NCBI GenBank assembly: GCA_017616775.1
Contig: JAFZXM010000007.1
Location: forward strand, 1-64,000
DNA length: 64,000 bases
Reading direction: 5' to 3'
From: Bacteroidales bacterium
GTDB taxonomy: Bacteria; Bacteroidota; Bacteroidia; Bacteroidales; WCHB1-69
Below, piece after piece: positions 1-8,235 of the stretch; the stretch's first letter is position 1; every line of letters begins with the position of its first letter. Below the pieces are notes generated by a model. The model had not been told where the DNA came from and searched no databases. It saw only the letters and a program-made list of their open reading frames with translations. The position numbers were made by a program, and so were the translations under genes.

Positions 1-192
1 AAAATTTCCTTGCAAAGCAAGCTTTGCAGCTAAATTTTCACTCACTTCCACTTTAGTTCATCCTCTGACAAGAAAACCGCTTCGCGAAAAAACCGCCACC
101 AAAGGTGGCAGAAAACGTCGGATTCGCATTGGCTAACCTGTTACGATTATTTAATGGAGCACCGTCGGCATACCACAGGGGCATTCGATGAA
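1..192. repeat. 192-bp direct repeat, copy 1 (cut by window edge)
   Basis: This stretch matches 2603-2794 with no gaps and about eight mismatches. It contains two small hairpins, GCAAAGC-aa-GCTTTGC near base 12 and GCCACC-aaa-GGTGGC near base 95, and has no convincing reading frame. It may extend to the left of the window. Together with copy 2 it brackets the hydrogenase maturation genes in direct orientation. Confidence 0.9.
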
Positions 193-222
193 AAAGCGTT
201 AAAAAACTGACGGAACGCCAAG

Positions 223-252
223 CTCCCCCTTTTAAGGGGGCAGGGGGGATTC
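223..252. repeat. C-rich/G-rich hairpin repeat, reverse orientation
   Basis: CCCCCTTTTAAGGGGG followed by CAGGGGGGATT. This is the reverse complement of the repeat unit found five more times around the hydG genes (consensus AATCCCCC-n-CCCCCTT-nnA-AGGGGGAA). It is a REP-like intergenic palindrome. Confidence 0.75.
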
Positions 253-451
253 TAATTATTTTCCAAAGAACAATACATTCAAAATAATCCCGAACATGTA
301 GTCAAATGCTTGCTAAATAATTTTACAAAAAAAACTATCAACTAATCAAATTTCCTTGCCACAATAGAATTACAAAGCCCGTGATTTCTTTTAATAAAAA
401 TTTTAAAAAAACTGTCAGAGGATGACAGAAAACATCTGCGGGATAAGGCAA

Positions 452-481
452 AAATCCCCCTGCCCCCCTTAGAAGGGGGAA
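452..481. repeat. C-rich/G-rich hairpin repeat
   Basis: AAATCCCCCTGCCCCCCTT then AGAAGGGGGAA, able to fold as CCCCCTT-aga-AGGGGG. The 20 bases before it (CATCTGCGGGATAAGG) recur before the copy at 2867, so a larger unit was copied. Confidence 0.75.
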
Positions 482-510
482 TGTTTTCTGACTGTCTTAC
501 TGGGGAATGA

Positions 511-540
511 GAATCCCCCCGGCCACCTTGGAAGGGGGAA
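511..540. repeat. C-rich/G-rich hairpin repeat
   Basis: GAATCCCCCCGGCCACCTT then GGAAGGGGGAA. It is preceded by CTGGGGAATGA, which also precedes the copy at 2927, again showing copying of a longer unit. Confidence 0.7.
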
Positions 541-630
541 GATCCGTCATTGCAGTGTTTTCTTTTATTTCTTCAGCTAGATGGCAGTTATCGGCATCAA
601 AGAAGAATATTTTTCATTATTTTCATTAAT

Positions 631-655
631 GGTAACAAACAAAATGTTACCTTTG
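631..655 (+). promoter_or_regulatory. Promoter -7 box with overlapping inverted repeat, hyd unit
   Basis: TACCTTTG at 648-655 fits the Bacteroidota -7 consensus TAnnTTTG and lies 75 bases before the first hyd gene. An inverted repeat GGTAACA (631-637), seven-base spacer, TGTTACC (645-651) runs into the -7 box, so a bound protein could block the promoter. Who binds is unknown. Confidence 0.55.
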
Positions 656-729
656 CAAACGGAAAACTTGAGCAGGCATTGTATGGTTGCAAGAGTGTAC
701 ATTCCCCCTGATTCAAAAGTATTACACTG

Positions 730-978
730 ATGGAGAAGAAAATAGGAATAATAAGTATAGTCATATTCAATAGAAATATAGTGGAAGAGGTGAATGCCTT
801 GCTGTCGATGTATGCCGATATGATACTTTCACGTAACGGCATGCCTTTGCGTGAGGAGCAGCTTTCACTTATTTCCGTGGCAGTAAAAAGTGATGCCGAC
901 ACCATCAACGCGCTCACCGGTAAATTGGGGAAAATAAAAGGTGTGAAAGTAAAATCGTTATTAATAAAAACATCATAA
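730..978 (+). CDS. Iron-only hydrogenase system regulator, TM1266 family
   Basis: An 82-residue protein of the small ferredoxin-like (ACT/NikR-C-like) family named after Thermotoga TM1266, found beside [FeFe]-hydrogenase maturation genes. The family pattern is visible: an N-terminal beta strand GIISIVIFNR, a helix with VNALLSMYADMI, a central SRNGMPLREEQLSLISV, and the closing LTGKLGKIKGVKVKS. The stop is followed after four bases by hydG, so the two are surely one transcript. Its exact role (regulator or accessory factor) is not established. The family assignment is secure; the link to [FeFe]-hydrogenase comes from gene context in other genomes. No hydrogenase structural gene, hydE or hydF is visible here. 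Confidence 0.85.
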   Translation: MEKKIGIISIVIFNRNIVEEVNALLSMYADMILSRNGMPLREEQLSLISVAVKSDADTINALTGKLGKIKGVKVKSLLIKTS

Positions 979-982
979 TATT

Positions 983-2383
983 ATGCAAGATAAAAAGTTT
1001 GAGAATTTCATCGACAGAGATAAACTATACGGTCTGCTTCAGGGCGGAGAGCCCACAGAAGAGGATGTAAGCAAGGTGTTGGAGAAGGCTAAAAAACTAA
1101 AAGGTTTGTCTTTGGAAGATGTGGCTGTATTGTTACGTGTCACCAATCATGACCAAATATACTCCATTATGGAGGTGGCCAAATATGCAAAAGAGCAGAT
1201 ATATGGCAAACGTTTGGTATTGTTTGCCCCTATTTACACCGGCAATGTATGTGTAAACAATTGCGTATATTGTGCTTTCCGTCGTGACAACAAGGTGATC
1301 AAGCGCAAGGTGCTGACTATGGATGAGATAGAGCGTGAAACGGTAAGTCTGTTGCACGAAGGGCACAAGCGGGTGTTGTTAATATGCGGAGAATCGCCGC
1401 GTAATGATATCAACTACTATTGCGAAGCCATCCGCAGAACCTATGCTGCTCGGGATAATGGTAATTACATCCGTCGTATCAATGTGGAATTGGCACCTCT
1501 CAGCATAGAGGAATTCCAACGGCTCAAAGCGGAGAAAATAGGCACCTACGTATGCTTCCAAGAAACATACGACCCTATAGCATATAAGGAATTTCATCCG
1601 GCAGGCACACCCAAAGCCGATTATCTCAATCGTTTGTTGGTGATGGACAGGGCCATGGAAGGCGGCATTAACGATGTGGGCTTGGGCGTATTGTTCGGTT
1701 TGGTGGACTATAGGTTTGAGATATTGGCTATTATGGAACATGCAGCCCATTTGGAAAGGGTATTCGGATGCGGTCCGCACACAGTAAGCTTCCCTCGTAT
1801 AGAACCTGCTGAAGGTGTGGAGTTTACCAATCATATTCCGCATCCCGTATCGGATGACGATTTTAAAAAGATAATAGCCATTATCCGTATAGCCATGCCT
1901 TATACGGGTATCATACTCAGCACAAGAGAGAATGATACTATGCGTAAGGAGCTGATTAAATACGGTGTAAGCCAAATTTCGGCAGGTTCACGCACCAATC
2001 CCGGAGCCTATAGCGAAGAAGAAGAGGGAACAGGCAGCCAATTTTCATTGGGAGACCACCGTACCATGGACGATGTGATATCCAATATGATAGACGGCGG
2101 TTATATTCCTTCTTTCTGCACAGGCTGTTATAGAAAGGGCAGGGTAGGAGCTGATTTTATGGATTTGGCCAAACCCGGCCTTATCAAACAATTTTGTTTG
2201 CCTAACGGATTGTTTACTTTCAATGAATATCTCAATGATTTTGCTTCCGCCGACACCAAAAAGAAAGGCAAAGCTCTTATACGGAAAATAGTGGAACAAG
2301 ATGTGGAAGATGAAAATCTTCGCAAAGTGATACTCTCCAATTTGGAAAAAATTGATAAGGGTCAAAGGGATATTTATTTATAA
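983..2383 (+). CDS. hydG: [FeFe]-hydrogenase H-cluster maturase HydG (radical SAM tyrosine lyase)
   Basis: A 466-residue radical SAM enzyme that cleaves tyrosine to supply the CO and cyanide ligands of the hydrogenase H-cluster. The SAM-cluster motif is C90-x3-C94-x2-C97 (NVCVNNCVYCAF). What separates HydG from its relative ThiH is the C-terminal second cluster CX2CX22C, seen as C379, C382 and C405, with exactly 22 residues in the last spacing. Length is normal for HydG. It follows the TM1266-type gene by four bases. The cell must also need HydE, HydF and a hydrogenase, which lie outside the window. The unit sits between 192-bp direct repeats, which may mean it was acquired or moved as a block. 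Confidence 0.95.
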   Translation: MQDKKFENFIDRDKLYGLLQGGEPTEEDVSKVLEKAKKLKGLSLEDVAVLLRVTNHDQIYSIMEVAKYAKEQIYGKRLVLFAPIYTGNVCVNNCVYCAFRRDNKVIKRKVLTMDEIERETVSLLHEGHKRVLLICGESPRNDINYYCEAIRRTYAARDNGNYIRRINVELAPLSIEEFQRLKAEKIGTYVCFQETYDPIAYKEFHPAGTPKADYLNRLLVMDRAMEGGINDVGLGVLFGLVDYRFEILAIMEHAAHLERVFGCGPHTVSFPRIEPAEGVEFTNHIPHPVSDDDFKKIIAIIRIAMPYTGIILSTRENDTMRKELIKYGVSQISAGSRTNPGAYSEEEEGTGSQFSLGDHRTMDDVISNMIDGGYIPSFCTGCYRKGRVGADFMDLAKPGLIKQFCLPNGLFTFNEYLNDFASADTKKKGKALIRKIVEQDVEDENLRKVILSNLEKIDKGQRDIYL

Positions 2384-2486
2384 ATTTTCACGGATTGATT
2401 GAATGTTACAAAAAAGTTTCTTTCCAAGGAACTTTTTTGTTTGTATACCTGCGGGAAGGTTTTCTGCCTTTCTTGCAGGGGAAAGA

Positions 2487-2516
2487 GAATCCCCCCAGCC
2501 CCCTTGGAAGGGGGAA
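2487..2516. repeat. C-rich/G-rich hairpin repeat
   Basis: GAATCCCCCCAGCCCCCTT then GGAAGGGGGAA, 100 bases after the hydG stop. The following TTTTCTTTTAATAAA and AAAAAAACTGTCAGAGGATG are also found near 390-425. Confidence 0.75.
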
Positions 2517-2602
2517 GATCTGCCATTGACGAGTTTTCTTTTAATAAATTTTTAAAAAAACTGTCAGAGGATGTTTCTCGTTGCACGACAAGGGAAGCGA
2601 GC

Positions 2603-2794
2603 AAAATTTCCTTGCAAAGCAAGCTTTGCAGCTAAATTTTCACTCACTTCCACTTTAGTCCATCCTCTGACAAGAAAACCGCTTTGCGAGAAAACCGCCA
2701 CCAAAGGTGGCAGAAAACGGCGGATTCGCATTGGCTAACCTGTTACGATTATTTCATGGCACAACGTCGGCATACCACAGGGGCATTCGATGAA
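2603..2794. repeat. 192-bp direct repeat, copy 2
   Basis: Second copy of the repeat at 1-192, same orientation and same length, about 96% identical by eye. The two internal hairpins are kept. It lies in the non-coding stretch between hydG and pckA. Confidence 0.9.
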
Positions 2795-2801
2795 TCTGTA
2801 G

Positions 2802-2821
2802 GGACGTTTCATGAAACGTCC
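2802..2821. repeat. Perfect 20-bp palindrome
   Basis: GGACGTTTCATGAAACGTCC is its own reverse complement. A partial copy, GAGACGTTTTACGT, follows at about 2962. It is probably another intergenic REP-like element rather than an operator, since no promoter is next to it. Confidence 0.65.
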
Positions 2822-2866
2822 TTGTATCAAGACAAAAGTAAATAATACATCTGCGGGATAAGGGTA

Positions 2867-2896
2867 AAATCCCCCTGGCCCCCTTAGAAGGGGGAA
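2867..2896. repeat. C-rich/G-rich hairpin repeat
   Basis: AAATCCCCCTGGCCCCCTT then AGAAGGGGGAA. Same unit as at 452, with the same CTGCGGGATAAGG leader. Confidence 0.75.
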
Positions 2897-2926
2897 AGGT
2901 TTTCTGCCTGTCTTGCTGGGGAATGA

Positions 2927-2956
2927 GAATCCCCCTGACCCTCTTAGAAGGGGGAA
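2927..2956. repeat. C-rich/G-rich hairpin repeat
   Basis: GAATCCCCCTGACCCTCTT then AGAAGGGGGAA, only 30 bases after the previous copy. Same unit as at 511. Confidence 0.7.
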
Positions 2957-3126
2957 AGGTAGAGACGTTTTACGTTGGTGTTACCATATACGAAACGGCT
3001 TGCAGAACGGTAAAACCTTTTTTGATGTAATACCGTTTTCAGCACCTATAAATGATGACAAGTTTTTTTTGAAAAAACGTGAGAGGATTTTTTTCGGCAA
3101 TCATCACTTTTTTCGCTTTTTTTTAG

Positions 3127-3134
3127 TAATTTTG
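3127..3134 (+). promoter_or_regulatory. Promoter -7 box of pckA
   Basis: TAATTTTG fits TAnnTTTG and is 33 bases before the pckA start codon, leaving a short AT-rich leader. It probably also drives the following lipid A acyltransferase gene. Confidence 0.55.
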
Positions 3135-3166
3135 TATTTTGTAAAATTTTTTAACACCAATATAAA

Positions 3167-4767
3167 ATGACATTAGATTTAACACGTTACGGAATAGTAG
3201 GAGTAGAAAAAATCTACCACAATCTGTCATACGAAGAATTGTACCAACACGAAATGGATCCCGCTCTCACCGGTTACGACAAAGGTCAGTTAACGGAATT
3301 GGGTGCGGTAAATGTGATGACAGGTATTTTCACCGGTCGTTCTCCCAAAGACAAATACATTGTTGACGACAGTCTTTCCCATGACAAAGTGTGGTGGACT
3401 AGCGATGCATACAAAAATGACAATCACCCCATGAATGAACAGGTGTGGTCGGAAGTGAAAAAGATTGCCGTAAACGCATTGTGCAACAAGACATTATATG
3501 TTGTCGATGCTTTTTGCGGTGCCAACAAGGATACCCGCATGGCAGTGCGTTTTATCATGGAAGTGGCATGGCAGGCACATTTTATCAAAAATATGTTCAT
3601 CCAACCGACAGCAGAAGAGTTGGCATCTTTCACTCCGGACTTTGTTGTTTACAATGCTTCCAAGGCAAAAGTGGACAATTACAAGGAATTGGGATTGAAT
3701 TCCGAAACCTGTGTTGCCTTCAACACCACCTCTCGCGAGCAGGTGATTATCAACACATGGTATGGCGGGGAAATGAAAAAAGGCATGTTTTCCATGATGA
3801 ACTATTATCTTCCTTTGCAAGGAATAGCATCCATGCATTGCTCTGCCAACACGGATATGGAAGGCAAAAACACCGCCATATTCTTCGGTCTTTCCGGCAC
3901 CGGCAAAACAACGCTTTCCACCGATCCCAAACGTTTGTTGATAGGGGATGATGAACACGGCTGGGACGACAATGGCGTGTTTAATTTTGAAGGCGGCTGC
4001 TATGCCAAGGTGATCAATCTGGACAAAGAATCCGAACCCGACATCTACAATGCCATCAAAAGAAACGCATTGTTGGAGAATGTGACTGTTGACAAAACGG
4101 TAAGATAGATTTTGCGGATAAGAGCGTTACCGAAAACACCCGTGTATCTTATCCTATCAATCATATTCAAAATATAGTAAAACCTGTATCCGCCGCACCG
4201 GATGCCAACAATGTGATATTCCTGTCGGCAGATGCATTCGGAGTGCTTCCTCCTGTATCTATTCTTACGCCGGAACAAACCCAATATTATTTCTTGAGCG
4301 GTTTTACAGCCAAGTTGGCAGGCACAGAACGCGGCATCACCGAGCCTACACCCACATTTTCAGCATGTTTCGGTCAGGCCTTTTTGGAACTGCATCCGAC
4401 CAAATACGGTGAAGAGTTGGTGAAGAAAATGAAGAAATCCGGTGCCAAGGCATATTTGGTCAATACCGGTTGGAACGGCACGGGCAAACGTATTTCCATT
4501 AAAGATACCAGAGGAATTATTGATACCATTTTGGATGGTTCTATCAATCAAGCACCAACCAAAACTATTCCTTTGTTCAATTTAGAGGTGCCGACAGCAT
4601 TGCACGGCGTAGATCCTAACATTCTTGACCCGAGAGACACTTATGCCCAAGCTTCACAATGGGAAGAGAAAGCAAGAGATTTGGCAGGCCGCTTTATAAA
4701 GAATTTTGAAAAATACACCTCCAACGAAGCCGGCAAGGCATTAGTGGCAGCAGGACCAAAATTATAG
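3167..4767 (+). CDS. pckA: Phosphoenolpyruvate carboxykinase (ATP), frameshifted
   Basis: Converts oxaloacetate and ATP to PEP, CO2 and ADP. In anaerobic Bacteroidales it often runs in the CO2-fixing direction toward succinate. The first frame gives residues 1 to about 310, with the nucleotide-binding P-loop GLSGTGKTT at 241-249 and [10 protein letters not shown] after it. It then hits a stop (VDKTVR-stop). The rest ([17 protein letters not shown] to LVAAGPKL) continues one base earlier, to 4767. Adding one A to the A4 tract at 4094-4097 restores VDKNGKIDF, as in the family, and gives 533 residues, close to the 540 of E. coli. The -1 reading would need an unfavourable slip, so I take this as a one-base loss (sequencing error or real mutation). 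The lipid A acyltransferase gene follows after three bases. Confidence 0.92.
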
Positions 4768-4770
4768 TCT

Positions 4771-5673
4771 ATGCTTACACGCATTTTGATATATTGCATT
4801 CTCTATCCCTTGTCACTATTGCCGTTAAGCATCTTGTATAAGTTGTCGGTATTGGTGAAAATAGTGGTTTGTGATTGGATTGGATATAGAAAAGATGTGG
4901 TGAAAACCAATTTGCACAATTCCTTTCCCGAGAAATCGGAAGAGGAATTGCTGCTTATTGAAAAACAATATCGCACACACCTTTGCCACCAATTTGTGGA
5001 AGGAGTGAAAATGTTGACATTATCCAAAGAAAAAGTGTTGGAACACTATCACTGCAAAAATCCGGAGCTTGTCAATCAATATTTTGACCAAGGGCAAAGT
5101 GTGGTGCTCATGTCAAGTCATTACAACAACTGGGAGTGGATGGTTTTGTCGCTGGCATTGCAATTCCGGCACCATGGAGTAGGCGTGGGCAAAGCCAATA
5201 CGAACAAGGTGTTTGAAAAGCTGGTCAACCGCGCCAGAACGCGTTACGGTACCGAAGTGGTGTTTGCCGACACGGTAAGGGAGACATTTGAAAAATATGA
5301 GCAAGAACATCAACCTTGTGCCTATATGATGTTGTGCGACCAGTCGCCCGCCAACGTGAACAAATCGTATGTTACCATGTTTTTGCACCAGCCGTCAGCC
5401 ATTATTTACGGAGCGGAATATTTTGCCAGAAAATATCATTATCCGGTGCTTTATTATGTGGTAAGGCAGCCCCGGACAGGCTACTATGAAATAGAATTAG
5501 AGCCGATATGTGACAATGCCTCTGACATTCCCTACGGGAAGGTGATAGAAGAATATGTAGCCCGTCTGGAACGGGATATTACCTCTCAGCCTCCGTATTG
5601 GTTGTGGAGCCACAGAAGATGGAAACTGCACATTCCGGAGGAAATGATGCCCCAACGGCAACAAACATGTTAA
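4771..5673 (+). CDS. Lipid A biosynthesis lauroyl/myristoyl acyltransferase family (LpxL/HtrB)
   Basis: A 300-residue inner-membrane acyltransferase that adds a secondary acyl chain to the lipid A precursor. An N-terminal hydrophobic stretch (residues 3-34) anchors it. The catalytic HX4E motif is SSHYNNWEW, with H117 and E122. Downstream blocks typical of the family are LCDQSPAN, AEYFARKY and a closing WLWSHRRWK. It begins three bases after pckA. Whether it adds the first or second secondary chain cannot be told from sequence, so no gene symbol is given. Confidence 0.88.
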   Translation: MLTRILIYCILYPLSLLPLSILYKLSVLVKIVVCDWIGYRKDVVKTNLHNSFPEKSEEELLLIEKQYRTHLCHQFVEGVKMLTLSKEKVLEHYHCKNPELVNQYFDQGQSVVLMSSHYNNWEWMVLSLALQFRHHGVGVGKANTNKVFEKLVNRARTRYGTEVVFADTVRETFEKYEQEHQPCAYMMLCDQSPANVNKSYVTMFLHQPSAIIYGAEYFARKYHYPVLYYVVRQPRTGYYEIELEPICDNASDIPYGKVIEEYVARLERDITSQPPYWLWSHRRWKLHIPEEMMPQRQQTC

Positions 5674-5688
5674 AAGAATTAAGGAAAA

Positions 5689-6144
5689 ATGAAATATATA
5701 GCGGTTTTATCATTGGTTTTATCAACGCTTTTTATGTCAGGAAATAGGTATATATACAAAAACAACAGCAAATATTCTTCCGACATTATCTTCTCTTGGG
5801 ACGGCAAATATCTCTATAAGGGCAAAAGCAACTATAGCAGCGATATAGTGTGCGGATATGACGGAAAACAGGTGTATAAAGGCAAAAGCAGCTATAGTTC
5901 CGACATCCTTTTTACCTGGGACGGCAAACATTTGTACAGGGGCAACAGCAAATATAGTTCCGATATTTTGTTCACCTGGGACGGAAAATATGTTTACAAG
6001 GGCAACAGTACCTATACCTCAGATATACTTTATACTTACAACGGAACGCATGTGTACAAAGGAAAAAGCAACTATACTTCGGATATATTATATACCACCG
6101 ACGGCATTATACCTGTTCCGATATTGTTGACCATGATTATGTAA
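5689..6144 (+). CDS. Secreted protein made of six 20-residue tandem repeats
   Basis: A 151-residue protein with a short hydrophobic N-terminus (IAVLSLVLSTLFMSG) that could be a signal peptide. From residue about 21 it is six tandem 20-residue units of the form hYKGpSpYSSDIhhsWDGK, for example VYKGKSSYSSDILFTWDGK. The DNA repeats with a 60-bp period and is diverged between units, so the repeats are selected as protein and not recent slippage. The alternating hydrophobic, Tyr and Gly-Lys pattern suggests a beta-hairpin or solenoid fold. The end (PVPILLTMIM) breaks the repeat. I do not recognise a function. It sits 15 bases after the lipid A acyltransferase gene and 38 before metG, in the same transcription run. 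Confidence 0.75.
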   Translation: MKYIAVLSLVLSTLFMSGNRYIYKNNSKYSSDIIFSWDGKYLYKGKSNYSSDIVCGYDGKQVYKGKSSYSSDILFTWDGKHLYRGNSKYSSDILFTWDGKYVYKGNSTYTSDILYTYNGTHVYKGKSNYTSDILYTTDGIIPVPILLTMIM

Positions 6145-6182
6145 TAATAGAAACAATTGAAATTCAGTAATATTTAAACAAG

Positions 6183-8234
6183 ATGTTATACACCGACAAA
6201 AAATATAAAAGACATACCATTACATCGGCATTGCCATACGCCAACGGACCCGTGCACATAGGTCATTTGGCAGGGGTGTATGTGCCTGCCGACATTTATG
6301 CACGTTATCTGCGCTTGTGCGGAGAAGAGGTGCTGTTTATAGGCGGCAGTGACGAACACGGCGTACCTATCACCATCAAAGCCAGAAAAGAAGGGGTAAG
6401 TCCGCAAGACATAGTGGACCGGTATCACCATATCATAAAACAGTCGTTTGAAGATTTCGGCATCAGTTTTGATATCTATTCCCGCACATCATCGGAGGTG
6501 CATCACCAAACAGCGGCAGCGTATTTCAAAAAGTTGTACGATGCGGGCAAATTTATAGAACGCACCACAGAGCAATATTACGATGAAGAGGCTCAACAAT
6601 TTCTGGCAGACCGATATATCACAGGCACCTGTCCTCATTGCGGCAACGAAAAAGCCTACGGAGACCAATGTGAAGCATGCGGCACCAGCCTTAACGCCAT
6701 GGATTTGATTCATCCCAAATCCACTTTGAGCGGTTCCACACCGGTGAAAAAGAATACCAGACATTGGTTTTTGCCGTTAAACGATTACGAACCGTTTTTG
6801 AGGGATTGGATATTGGAACAACATAAAAATGATTGGCGTTCAACAGTATATGGACAATGCAAATCGTGGATAGACATGGGCTTGCAGCCCAGAGCGGTGA
6901 CGAGGGATTTGGACTGGGGCGTGAAACTGCCTGTTGCCGATACGGAAGGCAAGGTGCTGTATGTATGGTTCGACGCCCCCATAGGATACATCTCTTTTAC
7001 CAAGCAATATACCGAAGATTGGGAAAAATGGTGGAAAGACAAAGATACGGAACTCATCCATTTTATCGGCAAAGACAACATCGTGTTCCATTGCATCATT
7101 TTCCCCTGCATGCTGAAGGCGGAAGGCAGCTATATATTGCCGCAAAATGTGCCCGCCAACGAATTTTTGAATTTGGAAAACGACAAAATATCCACTTCCA
7201 GAAATTGGGCGGTGTGGCTGCATGAATATCTGAGCGACTTCCCGCAAAAGCAGGATGTTTTGCGTTATGTGCTCACTGCCAACGCTCCCGAAACCAAAGA
7301 CAATGACTTTACATGGAAAGACTTCCAAGCCAAAAACAACAATGAATTGGTGGCCATATTGGGCAATTTTGTCAACAGGAGTGTGGTGTTGACACACAAA
7401 TATTACAATGGGAAGGTGCCCTCCCGCGGTGAATTGAACGAAGCCGACAGGCTGATGGCGGAACAAATGGCGCAATTTCCGGAATTGATAGGCAGGAATA
7501 TTGAAAAATTCCATTTCAGGGAAGCCTTGGGCGAACTGATGAATTTGGCACGTTTGGGCAACAAATATCTTACCGACAACGAGCCGTGGAAGTTAATCAA
7601 AACCGACCCTGCAAGAACGGCCACCGTCATGAACCTGTCTTTGCAGTTGGCTGCTAACCTGGCCATATTGAGCGAGCCGTTTTTGCCTTTTACGGCAAAA
7701 AAAATGCAGGCCATGCTGCATACTTCAGCATGTGCATGGCAGCAGGCGGGCGGCATAGACTTGTTGCCGGCAGACAGCGCGATAGCGGAAGCCGCCTTGC
7801 TGTTTGAAAAAATAGAAGACGCCGCCATTGAGCAGCAGATGCAGCGTTTGGCGGATATTAAAAAAGCCAACGAATCGGCATCGTTTATGCCTAAAGCGGT
7901 AAAACCGCTGTGTTCCTTTGACGATTTCGGCAAAATAGATATCCGCGTAGGCACAGTGGAAGAGTGCTTTAAAGTGCCCAAGGCGGACAAACTGTTGCAA
8001 TTCCGTATCAACGACGGGGTGAAATCCCGTACGATAGTGAGCGGTATTGCCAAATATTATCCGCATCCGGAAGAATTGGTGGGCAGGCAGGTGTGCTTTA
8101 TCGCCAACTTTGCCCCCAAAAAACTGAAAGGAGTGGAAAGTGAAGGCATGATACTTTCCGCAGAAGACAGCGACGGCCGCTTGGTGCTGATAACACCCGG
8201 CGACGTGGTGAAAAACGGTGTAAACATAGGATAA
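6183..8234 (+). CDS. metG: Methionyl-tRNA synthetase
   Basis: Class I aminoacyl-tRNA synthetase of 683 residues. HIGH motif at residues 25-28 (PVHIGHLAG); KMSKS equivalent is KISTS at 335-339. A zinc knuckle of four cysteines (CPHCG and CEACG) lies near residue 150. From about residue 578 there is a C-terminal tRNA-binding (OB-fold, Trbp111-like) domain beginning [13 protein letters not shown], which makes the enzyme a dimer in relatives. Full length, and the only candidate metG in the window. The stop is one base before the LD-carboxypeptidase start. Confidence 0.97.
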   Translation: MLYTDKKYKRHTITSALPYANGPVHIGHLAGVYVPADIYARYLRLCGEEVLFIGGSDEHGVPITIKARKEGVSPQDIVDRYHHIIKQSFEDFGISFDIYSRTSSEVHHQTAAAYFKKLYDAGKFIERTTEQYYDEEAQQFLADRYITGTCPHCGNEKAYGDQCEACGTSLNAMDLIHPKSTLSGSTPVKKNTRHWFLPLNDYEPFLRDWILEQHKNDWRSTVYGQCKSWIDMGLQPRAVTRDLDWGVKLPVADTEGKVLYVWFDAPIGYISFTKQYTEDWEKWWKDKDTELIHFIGKDNIVFHCIIFPCMLKAEGSYILPQNVPANEFLNLENDKISTSRNWAVWLHEYLSDFPQKQDVLRYVLTANAPETKDNDFTWKDFQAKNNNELVAILGNFVNRSVVLTHKYYNGKVPSRGELNEADRLMAEQMAQFPELIGRNIEKFHFREALGELMNLARLGNKYLTDNEPWKLIKTDPARTATVMNLSLQLAANLAILSEPFLPFTAKKMQAMLHTSACAWQQAGGIDLLPADSAIAEAALLFEKIEDAAIEQQMQRLADIKKANESASFMPKAVKPLCSFDDFGKIDIRVGTVEECFKVPKADKLLQFRINDGVKSRTIVSGIAKYYPHPEELVGRQVCFIANFAPKKLKGVESEGMILSAEDSDGRLVLITPGDVVKNGVNIG

Positions 8235-8235
8235 C

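Larger units (their letters stand above)
193..629. other. Non-coding repeat mosaic upstream of the hydrogenase maturation genes
   Basis: Apart from the hairpin repeats listed separately, this stretch holds AT-rich filler and a CTGTCAGAGGATG block shared with 2560-2572. I see no believable gene. It is built from the same pieces as 2384-3100, in a different order. Confidence 0.6.
2384..3126. other. Long non-coding stretch of repeats between hydG and pckA
   Basis: About 740 bases with no credible gene. It carries a C-rich hairpin repeat (2487), the 192-bp direct repeat, a perfect 20-bp palindrome (2802-2821), two more C-rich hairpins (2867, 2927), and an AT-rich tail that becomes the pckA promoter. 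Short open frames here read through the repeats and are not genes. Confidence 0.7.

Noticed and set aside
1379..1975. Long minus-strand open frame inside hydG
   Set aside because: Shadow of hydG in another frame; the protein has no family resemblance while hydG has all motifs.
223..2956. CRISPR array
   Set aside because: The C-rich repeats are palindromic, irregularly spaced, in both orientations, and no cas genes are present.
2913..3170. Plus-strand frame of 85 codons before pckA
   Set aside because: Runs through hairpin repeats and the pckA promoter; no promoter of its own and no resemblance to known proteins.
4094..4097. Programmed -1 frameshift in pckA
   Set aside because: GAC-AAA-ACG would need Lys tRNA to re-pair with CAA; no downstream hairpin is evident, and the family is not known to recode.
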